Origin: Deltaproteobacteria bacterium
Lineage (GTDB): Bacteria; SAR324; JACQKK01
Length of the DNA: 64,000 nucleotides
NCBI GenBank assembly: GCA_029858505.1
Contig: JAOUEW010000005.1
Coordinates: 62,001 to 126,000 of the forward strand
Direction: 5' to 3'
Numbering within the stretch: position 1 is the stretch's first letter; each line of letters begins with the position of its first letter. Under the pieces are notes generated by a model, which had not been told where the DNA came from, made no database searches, and saw nothing but the letters and a program-made list of their open reading frames with translations. The position numbers and the translations under genes are program-made. Of this stretch, positions 43,567 through 56,954 are shown one piece after another.

Positions 43567-44475
43567 CTAACTGGCCGGTTTGATGGTCACCCGCACCGGC
43601 TCGCCCCCCCGCAGGCCCTGGGCATCGCGCAGGCTTTCCGAGTACACCGCCAGCTCCAGCACGCCATCGCTGTTAAACAGGGCCCCCACGGTTTCTTCTG
43701 GGGGCAGCCAAGATTCTCCCGGTTTTTTGGCGGGGGGTTCAGAGAGTTCCGCCAGGGGGATGTCTTCATAGGTCTCGCAAAACACGGCTTCCACCACCCG
43801 GGTGCTTTCGCGCAGGCCCCACACGGCGGCCATGGGACCCAGTTCCACCCGCACCACCCGGTGGCCCTCCAGCATTTCACGGCTGATGTTGGTGACGGCG
43901 TTGCCGAACCGGTCGAAGAACAACACCCGGCCCAGCACCTCTCCCCCGCGAATCCAGGGGGCTTCTTCCTCCAGGGGCAGCATGTCCTCCCCAGGTTCGC
44001 CCAGGGCGGCGGGGGATTCTCCCCGGGCCAGCCAGGCCGCCAGGGGAGAAAACAACGTCAGGCCGTCGAAGGTGGCACTTTTCTGGGGCTCATCCCAGCC
44101 CGAGGCCGCCAGAGATTCTGGCGTGATCCGCCAGATGCGTTGAATGCCCGCATCTTGGGCGGCCAAATGCAGCAAGCCGTTGTCCGGCCCCACCAGCCAG
44201 TTCCGGCGGGTTTGCACCACCAGGGCATCTCGGCTGGTGCCCACGCCGGGGTCCACCACCGCCAAGTGAATGGTCCCTTGAGGAAACTGAGCCGCCGCCC
44301 GGCGCAGGCACCAGGCCCCCTGCACCACCGACTGGGGGGGAATGTCGTGGGAGATATCCACCAGCCGGGCCTGGGGCAACAGCGAGAGGATCCGGCCCTT
44401 CATGGCCCCCACATAGCCGTCCATGGTGCCAAAGTCGGTGGTGAGGGTAATGATGGGTGAGTCCATGACGGCCAT
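43567..44475 (-). CDS. SAM hydroxide adenosyltransferase (DUF62 family)
   Basis: These enzymes split S-adenosylmethionine to adenosine and methionine using activated water; the fluorinase/chlorinase belong to the same fold. The 302-residue protein from ATG 44475 begins MDSPIITLTTDFGTMDGYVGAMKG, has AVVDPGVGTSRD and the C-terminal-domain motif LFFDRFGNAVTNIS. The 66 codons upstream in the track lack support. It lies between the GNAT gene and hemB, each 76 bases away on the same strand. Halogenase activity cannot be excluded but the hydrolase is far more common. Confidence 0.9.
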   Translation of the reverse strand: MAVMDSPIITLTTDFGTMDGYVGAMKGRILSLLPQARLVDISHDIPPQSVVQGAWCLRRAAAQFPQGTIHLAVVDPGVGTSRDALVVQTRRNWLVGPDNGLLHLAAQDAGIQRIWRITPESLAASGWDEPQKSATFDGLTLFSPLAAWLARGESPAALGEPGEDMLPLEEEAPWIRGGEVLGRVLFFDRFGNAVTNISREMLEGHRVVRVELGPMAAVWGLRESTRVVEAVFCETYEDIPLAELSEPPAKKPGESWLPPEETVGALFNSDGVLELAVYSESLRDAQGLRGGEPVRVTIKPAS

Positions 44476-44551
44476 GCCCCCAAGAAGAGAGGATTTGTTG
44501 GATGTGGTATCCCTGCCCAATCCATTTGCGGGTCCCTGCCGACCCTTTGTC

Positions 44552-45172
44552 TTAACCACCGGTCGAATTCCCCGCCGGCTGCCCGGCAGATTCACCGGCA
44601 TTGAGGGGCCGGGCCCACACCACCCCCTGGGCGGCATCGGCAAAATACGGGGCGAAACCCTCGGTGGGGGCAAACCCCAGGGCCTTCAAGAAATCTTTCC
44701 CGGCTTGGTTTTCGTTTTCCATGGGGGCATCCAGCCCCACAAAGTTATATCCACGGGCCACCCGCAGGGCGTGGTCCATCAGCCGCCGGCCCAGCCCTTT
44801 GCGCCGGAAGGGGGGGTCCACCATCAGGGTCAGCACCGTCAGGCGGCGCTTCCAGGTGTCTCCCTTCACCATCAGGGCCCCCCGCAATTGGGTGGTTTTC
44901 TCCTGGGCGTCCAGTTCGGCCACCACCACGGTTCCCACGTCCCGGTCTCCCAGGGTGGCCAACAGCCGGTGGTATTGAAACCGGTAGGGTTCGGCATAGG
45001 CCCGCTGGTCCAAAAAATACAGCCGGTCCAGGTCTTCTTTTTCCAAGGCCCGGATGGACAACGCCAGGGTCGGCCCGTTGGGGGCTGGTTTTTTCGGCGT
45101 ATCTGCGCTCACGTTTTCTTTCTGCTCTGTTTCTTTTTTCTCAGACTGGGTCATGTTTTCCGTTTTATTCAT
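44552..45172 (-). CDS. GNAT family N-acetyltransferase
   Basis: From ATG 45172 (MNKTENMTQSEKK) the product is 206 residues: a Lys/Glu-rich, likely disordered N terminus of about 35 residues, then a GNAT domain with the acetyl-CoA loop LMVDPPFRRKGLGRRLMDHAL and the closing strand NFVGLDAPMENENQAGKDFLKALGF (split). Substrate unknown. The gene is the last before a large repeat array. Confidence 0.88.
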   Translation of the reverse strand: MNKTENMTQSEKKETEQKENVSADTPKKPAPNGPTLALSIRALEKEDLDRLYFLDQRAYAEPYRFQYHRLLATLGDRDVGTVVVAELDAQEKTTQLRGALMVKGDTWKRRLTVLTLMVDPPFRRKGLGRRLMDHALRVARGYNFVGLDAPMENENQAGKDFLKALGFAPTEGFAPYFADAAQGVVWARPLNAGESAGQPAGNSTGG

Positions 45173-45242
45173 TCTGTTCCACCGAATCTCTTGTTTTCTC
45201 TGAAACCCCCCTCCTGGTCCCTCTCTGAAACACCCCTGCGGG

Positions 45243-45720
45243 CATCCCAACAGCACCCCTCCCCTGCCCCCTGCGGGGGCATCCCCTTCGTGGAGGGGAA
45301 ATCACTCGCATCCGAAAAGTGATCTGCTTACTTCCGTCCGGCTTCATTCACTGAACAGATTGGATTCTCTACCCTTCGGTCTAAGCCGTATTGTCCCTCT
45401 CCGATGGGGAGGGACAGGCGGCGAAGCCGCCAGGGAGGGGTGCTGTTCGGAAATCACTCGCATCCGAAAAGTGATCTGCTTACTTCCGTCCGGCTTCATT
45501 CACTGAACAGATTTGATTCTCCACCCTTCGGCCGAAGCCGTATTGTCCCTCTCCGATGGGGAGGGACAGGCGGCGAAGCCGCCAGGGAGGGGTGCTGTTC
45601 GGAAATCACTCGCATCCGAAAAGTGATCTGCTTGCTACCTTCCGGTCTTTTATATTCCGCGCGGATTCAATCTCTACCCATTGGCCTACCTCCACGAAGG
45701 GGAGGGGTGCTGTTGGGAAG
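45243..45720. repeat. Composite palindromic intergenic repeat, locus 7: tandem array of 152-bp units
   Basis: Two complete 152-base units, 45301-45452 and 45453-45604, and a partial third from 45605. Each unit begins atcactcgcatccgaaaag and holds the tail ttccgtccggcttcattcac, the arm attgtccctctccgatgggg and the arm gacaggcggcgaagccgcc. Another arm (ccccttcgtggaggggaaat) precedes the array. Track ORFs across it are repeat-derived. Confidence 0.93.
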
Positions 45721-45751
45721 GCCAGCCCCTGCGCTGTTTTACCCTGCTGTT

Positions 45752-46588
45752 TTAACCTGCCCAGCCCAGCCAAGCCCGGGCGGTGGCGGTGGTGCGTTCG
45801 GCCACTTCGCCGGGGGGAATCCCCTTCAGCCGGGCCACGGCCTCTACCACCAGGGGCAGGTTGGCCGGTTCATTGCGGCCCCTGGGGTCTGGCCCCAAAA
45901 CCGGGCTGTCCGTTTCCAGCAGCAGGCTTTCCAGGGGCAGGGCCCGCACCAGGTTTTCCTTTTGGGGCGAACGCAGCACGCTGGGGGGGATGGAAAATAA
46001 ATATCCGGCCCGGGCGCCTTCCAGGGCGTGGCCTGCCTTGCCGTCGAAGGCGTGCATCAACACCCGCCTGGCTTGGTGCTCCCGCAGCAGCTCCAGGGTC
46101 ACGCGGCCAGCGGAGCGGGAATGCACGTTCAGGGGCAGGTCCAGCGCTTTGGCCAGGGCCGCCAGGCGGATCAGAGCCTGGGCCTGGGCTTGGCGGGGGG
46201 CCTGTTGCTGGCATACCCAGCGGTCCAGCCCCACTTCTCCCACCCCGGCAATGCGGTGGCGGTTCTCCCGAATTTGAGCTTCTACCCGGGCCAGTTGTTC
46301 CTCCAGGTTTTCGGCGGGGGGCAGCGCCTGGGGCCCCTGGGGGGTGTGGCGGGTATCGGCCCAACGGTCGGGATGCAGCCCCAAAAAGGGCAGCCAGGCA
46401 GGTTGGTTCTCGCCAGGGCCGGGCCCCGCCAGCACCGCCTGGTTGTCGGCCTCGTCTTCTCCCACCACCACCACGGCCCCCACCCCCCGCTGCCGGGCCT
46501 GGGCCAGCACTTGGCCCCGGTCAGACGAAAACTGGGGGTGGGTTAGGTGCGCGTGGCAGTCGATCAAAAGGAAGGTCACGGGGGGCAT
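45752..46588 (-). CDS. tatD: TatD family deoxyribonuclease/hydrolase
   Basis: A metal-dependent TIM-barrel hydrolase of the TatD DNase family. The 278-residue protein has the metal-binding IDCHAHL at the start, AGVGEVGLDRW, LNVHSR, LMHAFDG and ETDSPVLG, in family order. It is on the fatty end of a repeat array and divergent from pyk, from which it is separated by 116 bases. Confidence 0.92.
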   Translation of the reverse strand: MPPVTFLLIDCHAHLTHPQFSSDRGQVLAQARQRGVGAVVVVGEDEADNQAVLAGPGPGENQPAWLPFLGLHPDRWADTRHTPQGPQALPPAENLEEQLARVEAQIRENRHRIAGVGEVGLDRWVCQQQAPRQAQAQALIRLAALAKALDLPLNVHSRSAGRVTLELLREHQARRVLMHAFDGKAGHALEGARAGYLFSIPPSVLRSPQKENLVRALPLESLLLETDSPVLGPDPRGRNEPANLPLVVEAVARLKGIPPGEVAERTTATARAWLGWAG

Positions 46589-46704
46589 CCTGGACTGATC
46601 TTTCCTTTTCGGGTGATTATGAATACTATTTTACAACCCCCTGGGAAAATCAACCCGAATCCCGCCTGACCCTGCAAACACGATTGAAAGGACCACAAAC
46701 CCGC
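46589..46704. promoter_or_regulatory. Divergent promoter region of tatD and pyk
   Basis: A 116-base gap with an AT-rich centre (gattatgaatactattttac), suiting promoters in one or both directions. Confidence 0.45.
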
Positions 46705-48135
46705 ATGTTCGAGACCCGCGCCAAAATTGTATGCACCCTGGGCCCCACCAGCAACTCCTACGACACCATCCGCGAACTGATTCTGTGCGGGATGAAAGTA
46801 TGCCGGTTGAACCTCTCCCACGGTTCCCACGAAGACCACAAAAAAGTCATCGCCAACATCCGCAAAGCCAGCCAAGACATCGGCCGCCCGGTGGCCATTC
46901 TGCTGGACCTGCAGGGCCCCAAAATCCGGGTGGGCCGTTTTGCCAACGGCAGCGCCACCTTGAAAGAGGGCGATCTGTTCACCATTACCGTGCGCGACGT
47001 GCCCGGAGACAGCCAAGTGGTCTCCACCACCTACAAGGGGCTGGCCAAAGACGTGCGGGTGGGCGACTCCATTTTGCTCGACGACGGCCTGTTCTCGCTG
47101 GTGGTGAAAGAAAAGACCGAAACCGATGTCATCACCGAAGTGCTGGTGGGGGGCGAACTGAAGAACAACAAGGGCATTAACCTGCCCAACATTCCCCTGT
47201 CGGTCGAAACCCTGTCGGACAAAGACCGCCGCGACGTGAAACTGGCCGTGGAAGAAAAGCTGGATTACGTGGCCATGTCCTTCGTGCGCCATCCGGAAGA
47301 CATTGACCTGCTGCGCGACTACATGAAGACCCTGGGAGAACCCATCCCCATCGTGTCGAAGATTGAAAAGCCCGAAGCCCTGCACCATATCGACGAAATC
47401 ATTGCCAAAACCGACGCGGTGATGGTGGCCCGGGGCGACCTGGGGGTAGAAATTCCCGCCGAGGAAGTGCCCGCCATTCAAAAGCGCATCATTCACCGCT
47501 GCAACCACGCGGGCAAGCCCGTCATCACCGCCACACAAATGCTGGATTCGATGGTGCACAACCCCCGCCCCACCCGGGCCGAGGCCAGCGACGTGGCCAA
47601 CGCCATTCTAGACGGCACCGACGCGGTAATGCTTTCCGCCGAGACCGCCAGCGGGAAATACCCGGCGGAAACCGTGCGCACCATGAATTCCATCATTCGG
47701 GCCACCGAACTGTCGCTGGATGAGCAAGACCATTACGGGCGGTTCCGCCGCTGGGGGGGCAAAGAGCTGCCCTTCAACGAAGGCATTGCCATGTCGGCTT
47801 GCACCCTGGCCGAGCAGGTCGATGCCCGGGCCATCGCCTGCATCACCGAAACCGGCTCCATGGCCATGGCCATTGCCCGGCGGCGGCCCATTAAACCCAT
47901 TTACGCCATTAGCCCCCACGAAACCGTGCTGCGCAAACTTTGCCTGGTGTGGGGCATCGAGGGCTTCCAGGCCGCCCATCTCACCCGCAACATCGACGTG
48001 GCCGTTCACGAGGTGGAGGCCATTCTAATTGCCAAGGGTCTGCTGAACCATGGCGACAAATGCGTCCTTACGGCGGGGCTTCCCTTTTCTGAAATGCGCC
48101 CCACCAACATGGTTCGCGTAGACGTGGTGCTCTAA
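46705..48135 (+). CDS. pyk: Pyruvate kinase
   Basis: Converts phosphoenolpyruvate and ADP to pyruvate and ATP. The true start is ATG 46705 (MFETRAKIVCTLGPTS); the track's ORF from 45556 runs through a repeat array and the antisense of tatD. The 476-residue protein has CRLNLSHGSHEDH, DLQGPKIRVG, the catalytic VARGDLGVEIPAEEVP and KPVITATQMLDSM followed by PTRAEASDVANAI, plus a complete C-terminal regulatory domain. A terminator follows. Confidence 0.97.
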   Translation: MFETRAKIVCTLGPTSNSYDTIRELILCGMKVCRLNLSHGSHEDHKKVIANIRKASQDIGRPVAILLDLQGPKIRVGRFANGSATLKEGDLFTITVRDVPGDSQVVSTTYKGLAKDVRVGDSILLDDGLFSLVVKEKTETDVITEVLVGGELKNNKGINLPNIPLSVETLSDKDRRDVKLAVEEKLDYVAMSFVRHPEDIDLLRDYMKTLGEPIPIVSKIEKPEALHHIDEIIAKTDAVMVARGDLGVEIPAEEVPAIQKRIIHRCNHAGKPVITATQMLDSMVHNPRPTRAEASDVANAILDGTDAVMLSAETASGKYPAETVRTMNSIIRATELSLDEQDHYGRFRRWGGKELPFNEGIAMSACTLAEQVDARAIACITETGSMAMAIARRRPIKPIYAISPHETVLRKLCLVWGIEGFQAAHLTRNIDVAVHEVEAILIAKGLLNHGDKCVLTAGLPFSEMRPTNMVRVDVVL

Positions 48136-48142
48136 CCCCATT

Positions 48143-48163
48143 CCGGCAGGGCCGGTTTTTTTT
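48143..48163 (+). terminator. Rho-independent terminator after pyk
   Basis: A short stem ccggc/gccgg with a three-base loop followed by eight Ts, seven bases after the pyk stop. A larger alternative fold pairs gggccgg with ccggccc across the T-run. Confidence 0.8.
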
Positions 48164-48316
48164 CCGGCCCGCTTGTCTTTCCCCCCCTAAATAGTGTACA
48201 AAACACAAAATCAACCTTTCCCCGGTTGTGGACATCCGGCCTTGCCGCCGGTGGAAAACATACCTTTTTATGAACCCACCTGCCGGGTCGAATCCACCTT
48301 AAAACCCAAGTTTCCC

Positions 48317-48877
48317 ATGCCGAAAAAAAACATCTGGGCCGTGCAGCGGTTTTTGTTCACCGCCTATATTGTTACGGCCTCCTTTTCCGTGGTGGGGGGG
48401 GTCATCACCGCGCCCCTGTTGACCCATTTGTTTTTTCGGGATTGGCGTTTTTGGCTGTACTGGCGGCATAGTTTTCGGCTGTTGATTCACGCCTACAAAA
48501 TGATGCCCGCCATTGCCCTGAACGAAAACAAGGGGTTTATGTTTTCCGTGCCCCTGCAGGCCCCCCCGTTAACCTCCCCCGACCCCTCCGCGGTTCGCCT
48601 GCGCAACGACTGGGAGCATGGGAAGACCTGTGGCCCCTGCATGGCCTGCTGTGAAAAAATCAACTGCCCGTTGTTAGACCGCAACACCAGCCTCTGCGCC
48701 GGATACGATTCTCCCTTTTGGCGGTATTTCAATTGCGGCCGGTTCCCCACCCAGCCCCACGAAATGGAATACTACGACTGCCGGAAGTGGATTCTGCTGC
48801 CCGCCACCCCCAAGAAGGCCCGGGCAGAAGAGCCCAGGGCCGGAGAAAACATGGAGCCGGAATTTCAGCCGGAATAA
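48317..48877 (+). CDS. Membrane-anchored Cys-cluster protein (YkgJ-like)
   Basis: From ATG 48317 (MPKKNIWAVQRFLF) the protein has 186 residues: one or two N-terminal hydrophobic segments, then a YkgJ-type cysteine cluster, CGPCMACCEKINCPLLDRNT and later SLCAGYD and FNCGRFP, that could chelate zinc or an Fe-S centre, and an acidic tail. The track's start adds 41 codons with no support. It lies between pyk and thiC without overlap. Function not known. Confidence 0.75.
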   Translation: MPKKNIWAVQRFLFTAYIVTASFSVVGGVITAPLLTHLFFRDWRFWLYWRHSFRLLIHAYKMMPAIALNENKGFMFSVPLQAPPLTSPDPSAVRLRNDWEHGKTCGPCMACCEKINCPLLDRNTSLCAGYDSPFWRYFNCGRFPTQPHEMEYYDCRKWILLPATPKKARAEEPRAGENMEPEFQPE

Positions 48878-48948
48878 CCCGCCTCTCCCTCGCAGGCCCC
48901 TCTCCTCGCCGCCTTCCCGTCGTTTCCTTCGGCGGGAATACCGTATAG

Positions 48949-50343
<1,395 letters not shown>

Positions 50344-50672
50344 AACCAAGGGAACGGGAGGAACAGAGAAAAAAAGGGAGGGAAAAAGGGGAGGAAAAAA
50401 GGGGGGGGGGGAAAAAGGGTGCTAAGCCATCCCCCTGGTTCCGCAGGGGTCTCCCACGAATGGGGGAAAACCTGGCCGTTGAATAGAACAGGGAATTTGG
50501 AAAAGACGGGAGAAGAGATAAGAGACAGGAATGGAGACAGAGAGATCGCGGAAAGAAACCCGCAAGTGCTAGCAGCAAGCCCTGACCTGAAAGCCTGAGA
50601 CCCCTCTGAACATCAAACCGCGGGGAGAGGTGCCAAGCAAGGCTTGTCGAAGCCCACGACCCTGGCCACCCC
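50344..50672. other. Noncoding gap with a long purine tract
   Basis: Between convergent thiC and trkA. Bases 50344-50420 are almost entirely A and G on the plus strand, including a run of about a dozen Gs, followed by ordinary sequence. No gene or family repeat seen. Confidence 0.7.
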
Positions 50673-54091
<3,419 letters not shown>

Positions 54092-54147
54092 TCAACCAAC
54101 AAATAGGGGAAACTGATGCCGAGCCATAGAACGCCAAGGCAGACGGG

Positions 54148-54624
54148 TCAGGCCGGATCCGCCGCTGAGCGGGCGTTTCGGGCCAGGCGGTCCAACACGC
54201 CATTCACAAACCGCCCGGTTTCTTCATCCATAAAAGTGTGGGCCAGTTCCACCGCCTCGTCCAGCACCACCGCTGCCGGGGTATCGCCCCAACAGGTCAG
54301 CTCGCAGGCCCCCATGCGCAATAGCACCCGGGTGAGCAAGGGCAGCCGGTCCATGCGCCAGTTGTCCAGGGCTTCGGCCAAGCGGGTTTCCAGGGCATCT
54401 CGATGATCCAGCACCGCCTGCACCAGGGGGCGGCCAAAGTCCTCCACCCTGGCCGAAACCTTCAGCGCCTTCCAGGCTTCTTTTGAGGCGGGGTTTAAAT
54501 CGGGGTTGACCTCGGCTTGATACAGCATTTTCAGGGCTTCCTCGCGGGCCTGCCGCCGAATGCCTTTGGCTGGCGGGTCTCCCGCGGGGGACGCGTCCCC
54601 GGAACCCTTGGGTTTCTTGTTCAC
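54148..54624 (-). CDS. nusB: Transcription antitermination factor NusB
   Basis: NusB with NusE (S10) binds boxA RNA for rRNA antitermination. The 158-residue helical protein starts with a polar extension, then GIRRQAREEALKMLYQAE, and ends LDEAVELAHTFMDEETGRFVNGVLDRLAR, the family's signature end. The usual ribH neighbour is absent; a ParA-like gene lies 35 bases upstream and ligA 89 bases downstream. Confidence 0.93.
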   Translation of the reverse strand: MNKKPKGSGDASPAGDPPAKGIRRQAREEALKMLYQAEVNPDLNPASKEAWKALKVSARVEDFGRPLVQAVLDHRDALETRLAEALDNWRMDRLPLLTRVLLRMGACELTCWGDTPAAVVLDEAVELAHTFMDEETGRFVNGVLDRLARNARSAADPA

Positions 54625-54659
54625 CGTGGTCTCTTGAAGGCGGGATCGAAAGGCGTGGA

Positions 54660-55439
54660 TTATTTTCCGGGCCGTAAGTGAAACCGGTCCAGGATTTCTT
54701 TGGAAAGCCGGATGTAGGCCGTGGCCCCCACCGAATTGATGGAATAGGTGATCACCGACTGCCCCAGGGCGCTGGCTTCGGTGATTTCTTTGCTTTTAGG
54801 GATGATGGTTTTAAACACGGCGTCTTGCAGGGTTTCGTACACCTCGCGGCTGATGCGGCGGTGGACTTCTACTCCCCGGTCGTACATGGTGAGCAAAATT
54901 CCGGCAATCCGCAGGTTGGGATTCACCTTCATTTGCAGGCTGCGAAACGCCATTAAAAACCGCTTGAGCGACTTGATGGCCAGCGACTCGCACTGCAGGG
55001 GGAGAATCACCAAATCGGCGGCGGTCATGGCGTTCACCGTCAGGGTTTTGGTGGAGGCCGGAGCGTCGAGAATAATAAAGTCGTAGGCGGTGGCCTCTGC
55101 GTTCAACCGGCGCTGCAGGGTGTAGGGGTCGGCCAGAACGGTTTCCAGCTGGCGTTCCTGGTCCAGGGTTTCAATGTTCGAAAACACGTAATCCATCCCG
55201 TTCCCAGAGCCGGGGTGGATGATTTCTTTCAGGGGGATGGCCGGGTCGGCCAGCAACTGGCGGGTGCCCCGGGTGACCTGCCCTTTGATGCCGTAGGAAA
55301 ACCGAATCGACCCTTGGGGGTCCATATCCACCAGCAGCACCCGGTAACCCCCCACCGCAAACGCCATGGCCAAATTGACCGCCGAGGTGGTTTTTCCTAC
55401 CCCTCCCTTTTCACTGGCAAACACAATGGTGGTCGGCAT
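54660..55439 (-). CDS. ParA/MinD-family ATPase (orphan)
   Basis: A deviant Walker ATPase that positions cellular cargo. From ATG 55439 (MPTTIVFASEKGGVGKTTSAVNLAMA) the protein has 259 residues with the signature-lysine P-loop KGGVGKTT, VLLVDMDPQGSIRFSYG and FIILDAPASTKTLTVNA. ATG 55451 would add four residues. No parB or parS is seen, so it is not the main chromosome-segregation pair. It heads the nusB-ligA-trkA run. It may position something other than DNA. Confidence 0.88.
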   Translation of the reverse strand: MPTTIVFASEKGGVGKTTSAVNLAMAFAVGGYRVLLVDMDPQGSIRFSYGIKGQVTRGTRQLLADPAIPLKEIIHPGSGNGMDYVFSNIETLDQERQLETVLADPYTLQRRLNAEATAYDFIILDAPASTKTLTVNAMTAADLVILPLQCESLAIKSLKRFLMAFRSLQMKVNPNLRIAGILLTMYDRGVEVHRRISREVYETLQDAVFKTIIPKSKEITEASALGQSVITYSINSVGATAYIRLSKEILDRFHLRPGK

Positions 55440-55565
55440 GGAGGCTTGCATGGGTAAGGGTGGACAAAACCGGAGACCTTCCCCGCCGAGGGCGGGGAAA
55501 CATCCAAGAGTCTTGTCATGTTTACCTGGGAATGAGGGATTTGACAAGAACATCTGGCGGGGGGG

Positions 55566-55724
55566 TTATCCGCCGTGCTGCCCCCGGTCTTCTTTGATAT
55601 AATTACGATAAATGAACGAGTACAAAAATATCACCAACCCCAGGGGAATGACCATCAACATCGCCACCCCCAGAAACTCCATGTAGGTATGCACATGCCC
55701 CACATGCGATTCAACGGAACCCAT
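55566..55724 (-). CDS. Small single-pass membrane protein of the oxidase operon
   Basis: From ATG 55724 the 52-residue protein has His-containing N terminus (VESHVGHVHTYM), one membrane helix (FLGVAMLMVIPLGLVIFLYSF) and a charged C terminus (IKEDRGQHGG). It is the last gene of the cytochrome oxidase operon, 78 bases after the second subunit III gene. A small accessory subunit, as CcoQ or CtaF-like peptides are, is plausible. Not assignable to a named family by eye. Confidence 0.65.
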   Translation of the reverse strand: MGSVESHVGHVHTYMEFLGVAMLMVIPLGLVIFLYSFIYRNYIKEDRGQHGG

Positions 55725-55802
55725 AGATGACCTCGGATAAAGGTTGCATAGCGTAGACAGCCTTGCGGCTGCCCCCCCCACTTATACCCCAAACCGCCGG
55801 GC

Positions 55803-56390
55803 TTACAGCAGGTACACCAGCACAAACAACATCGGCCACACGCCCACCACAAACAGCCAGAACATTTGGGCCGCGATAAAAACATTTTGTCGGGAATGCA
55901 TATCGTCGGCGGCTTTCAGCGCCAAAATGGCCCAAATCAGAAACCCCATGGCCGTTACCGCGTGAACGGCGTGGGTGCCAATCAGCAGGTAAAACAACCC
56001 CCCGTACATGCTGCCGGAAAACGTGAGACCAAAACCGATCAGACGAATCCATTCAAATCCCTGAATTCCCAAGAACAACACCCCCAGGGCCGTGCCAATG
56101 CCCAGGTGTTTCAGCACTTTTTCCTTAGAACTCTTCCCGTAAAAGCCTTTCCCGGCCAGAATCAAAAACACTCCGCTGGCCAGCAGCACCATGGTATTTG
56201 CCCAGGTGACCTCCACCGGCAGGCGGGGCTGACCAGGAGGAGGCCAGTTCACCATGTTGTTCCGCAGGCTTAAATACATATACAACATACCGGCAAACAC
56301 CAGGGTTTCGGTGGTAATGAAATAAATCATGCCCACAATGGCATTCAGGTTGTTTTTCCGGGGATCCCGGAGAGCGGTGGAGGTTGTCAT
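55803..56390 (-). CDS. Cytochrome c oxidase subunit III-like protein, second copy
   Basis: A 195-residue protein with five membrane segments of the CoxC fold: VGMIYFITTETLVFAGMLYMYL, WANTMVLLASGVFLILAG, FLGIQGFEWIRL, LIGTHAVHAVTAMGFLIW and MFWLFVVGVWPMLFVLVYLL. The FGxE-like glutamates and the GTHAxH motif are present. A terminator-like hairpin precedes it, so it may be made in lower amounts than the subunits upstream. Its relative lies at 56955-57551. Confidence 0.85.
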   Translation of the reverse strand: MTTSTALRDPRKNNLNAIVGMIYFITTETLVFAGMLYMYLSLRNNMVNWPPPGQPRLPVEVTWANTMVLLASGVFLILAGKGFYGKSSKEKVLKHLGIGTALGVLFLGIQGFEWIRLIGFGLTFSGSMYGGLFYLLIGTHAVHAVTAMGFLIWAILALKAADDMHSRQNVFIAAQMFWLFVVGVWPMLFVLVYLL

Positions 56391-56448
56391 GGTGAAAATC
56401 CTTTGATCGAAACGGGAATCGTCTGAAAAAGTATCTGAAAAAAGAAAG

Positions 56449-56474
56449 GGGGCCTTGCGGTTTCACAAGGCCCC
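56449..56474 (-). terminator. Hairpin inside the oxidase operon
   Basis: A 9-bp stem ggggccttg/caaggcccc; on the minus strand a T-rich stretch (ctttcttttttcag) follows. It lies between subunit IV and the second subunit III gene, so it may attenuate expression of the last two genes. Confidence 0.75.
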
Positions 56475-56510
56475 TCTCATTACATCATGGATTGCACCTT
56501 AAGCCAACGT

Positions 56511-56855
56511 TTAGAACGACTTGGGCTCATTCAGCTGCACGCAATCCGCGGCACCTCGGCACCAGTTGATTCCCTGGTGGTTCCACACGTCGAAGTACGA
56601 CAGAATGAACAAGACCGCCACGAAAAACACGCTGGAGATCCACAGACCCCATACAAACTTGGGTTCCACGTTCAGGTGCAGGAACTGAGAAGCCAGGATC
56701 AACCACTGAACCACCATGATACTGAACACAACGGTGGAGACAGTAGAGCCGTGGCCCATGAACTTAGCCGCCAGGTAGGAAATGGTCATGGTCCCTACCA
56801 GCATGGCCCAGGTCATCCGCGCTTTCTTTAAATCCACTTTCGCATCAATAGCCAT
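56511..56855 (-). CDS. Cytochrome c oxidase subunit IV
   Basis: A 114-residue protein of the prokaryotic subunit IV (CoxD/CyoD) type with three hydrophobic segments (MTWAMLVGTMTISYLAAKF, VVFSIMVVQWLILASQFLHL, VWGLWISSVFFVAVLFILSYF). The QWLILASQFLHL segment matches the family. It lies between the two subunit III genes. The C terminus contains two cysteines (INWCRGAADCVQ), unusual for this subunit. Confidence 0.85.
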   Translation of the reverse strand: MAIDAKVDLKKARMTWAMLVGTMTISYLAAKFMGHGSTVSTVVFSIMVVQWLILASQFLHLNVEPKFVWGLWISSVFFVAVLFILSYFDVWNHQGINWCRGAADCVQLNEPKSF

Positions 56856-56954
56856 GTATTCCTCCTATTGGAATGGCCTTGTCTTGATTCCGTCGGGGCC
56901 GAAAGGCCTTGGGGTTGGCTGTGGGCTCCCCTGGCATCGGCCCCTCAGGGTTGG

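Noticed and set aside
45301-45640. CRISPR array
   Set aside because: The repeat period is 152 bases with the whole unit conserved; there are no short repeats separated by unique spacers.
45556-46704. N-terminal 383 codons of the ORF containing pyruvate kinase
   Set aside because: They run through the repeat array and the antisense of tatD; pyruvate kinase itself begins MFETRAKIVCTLGP at 46705.
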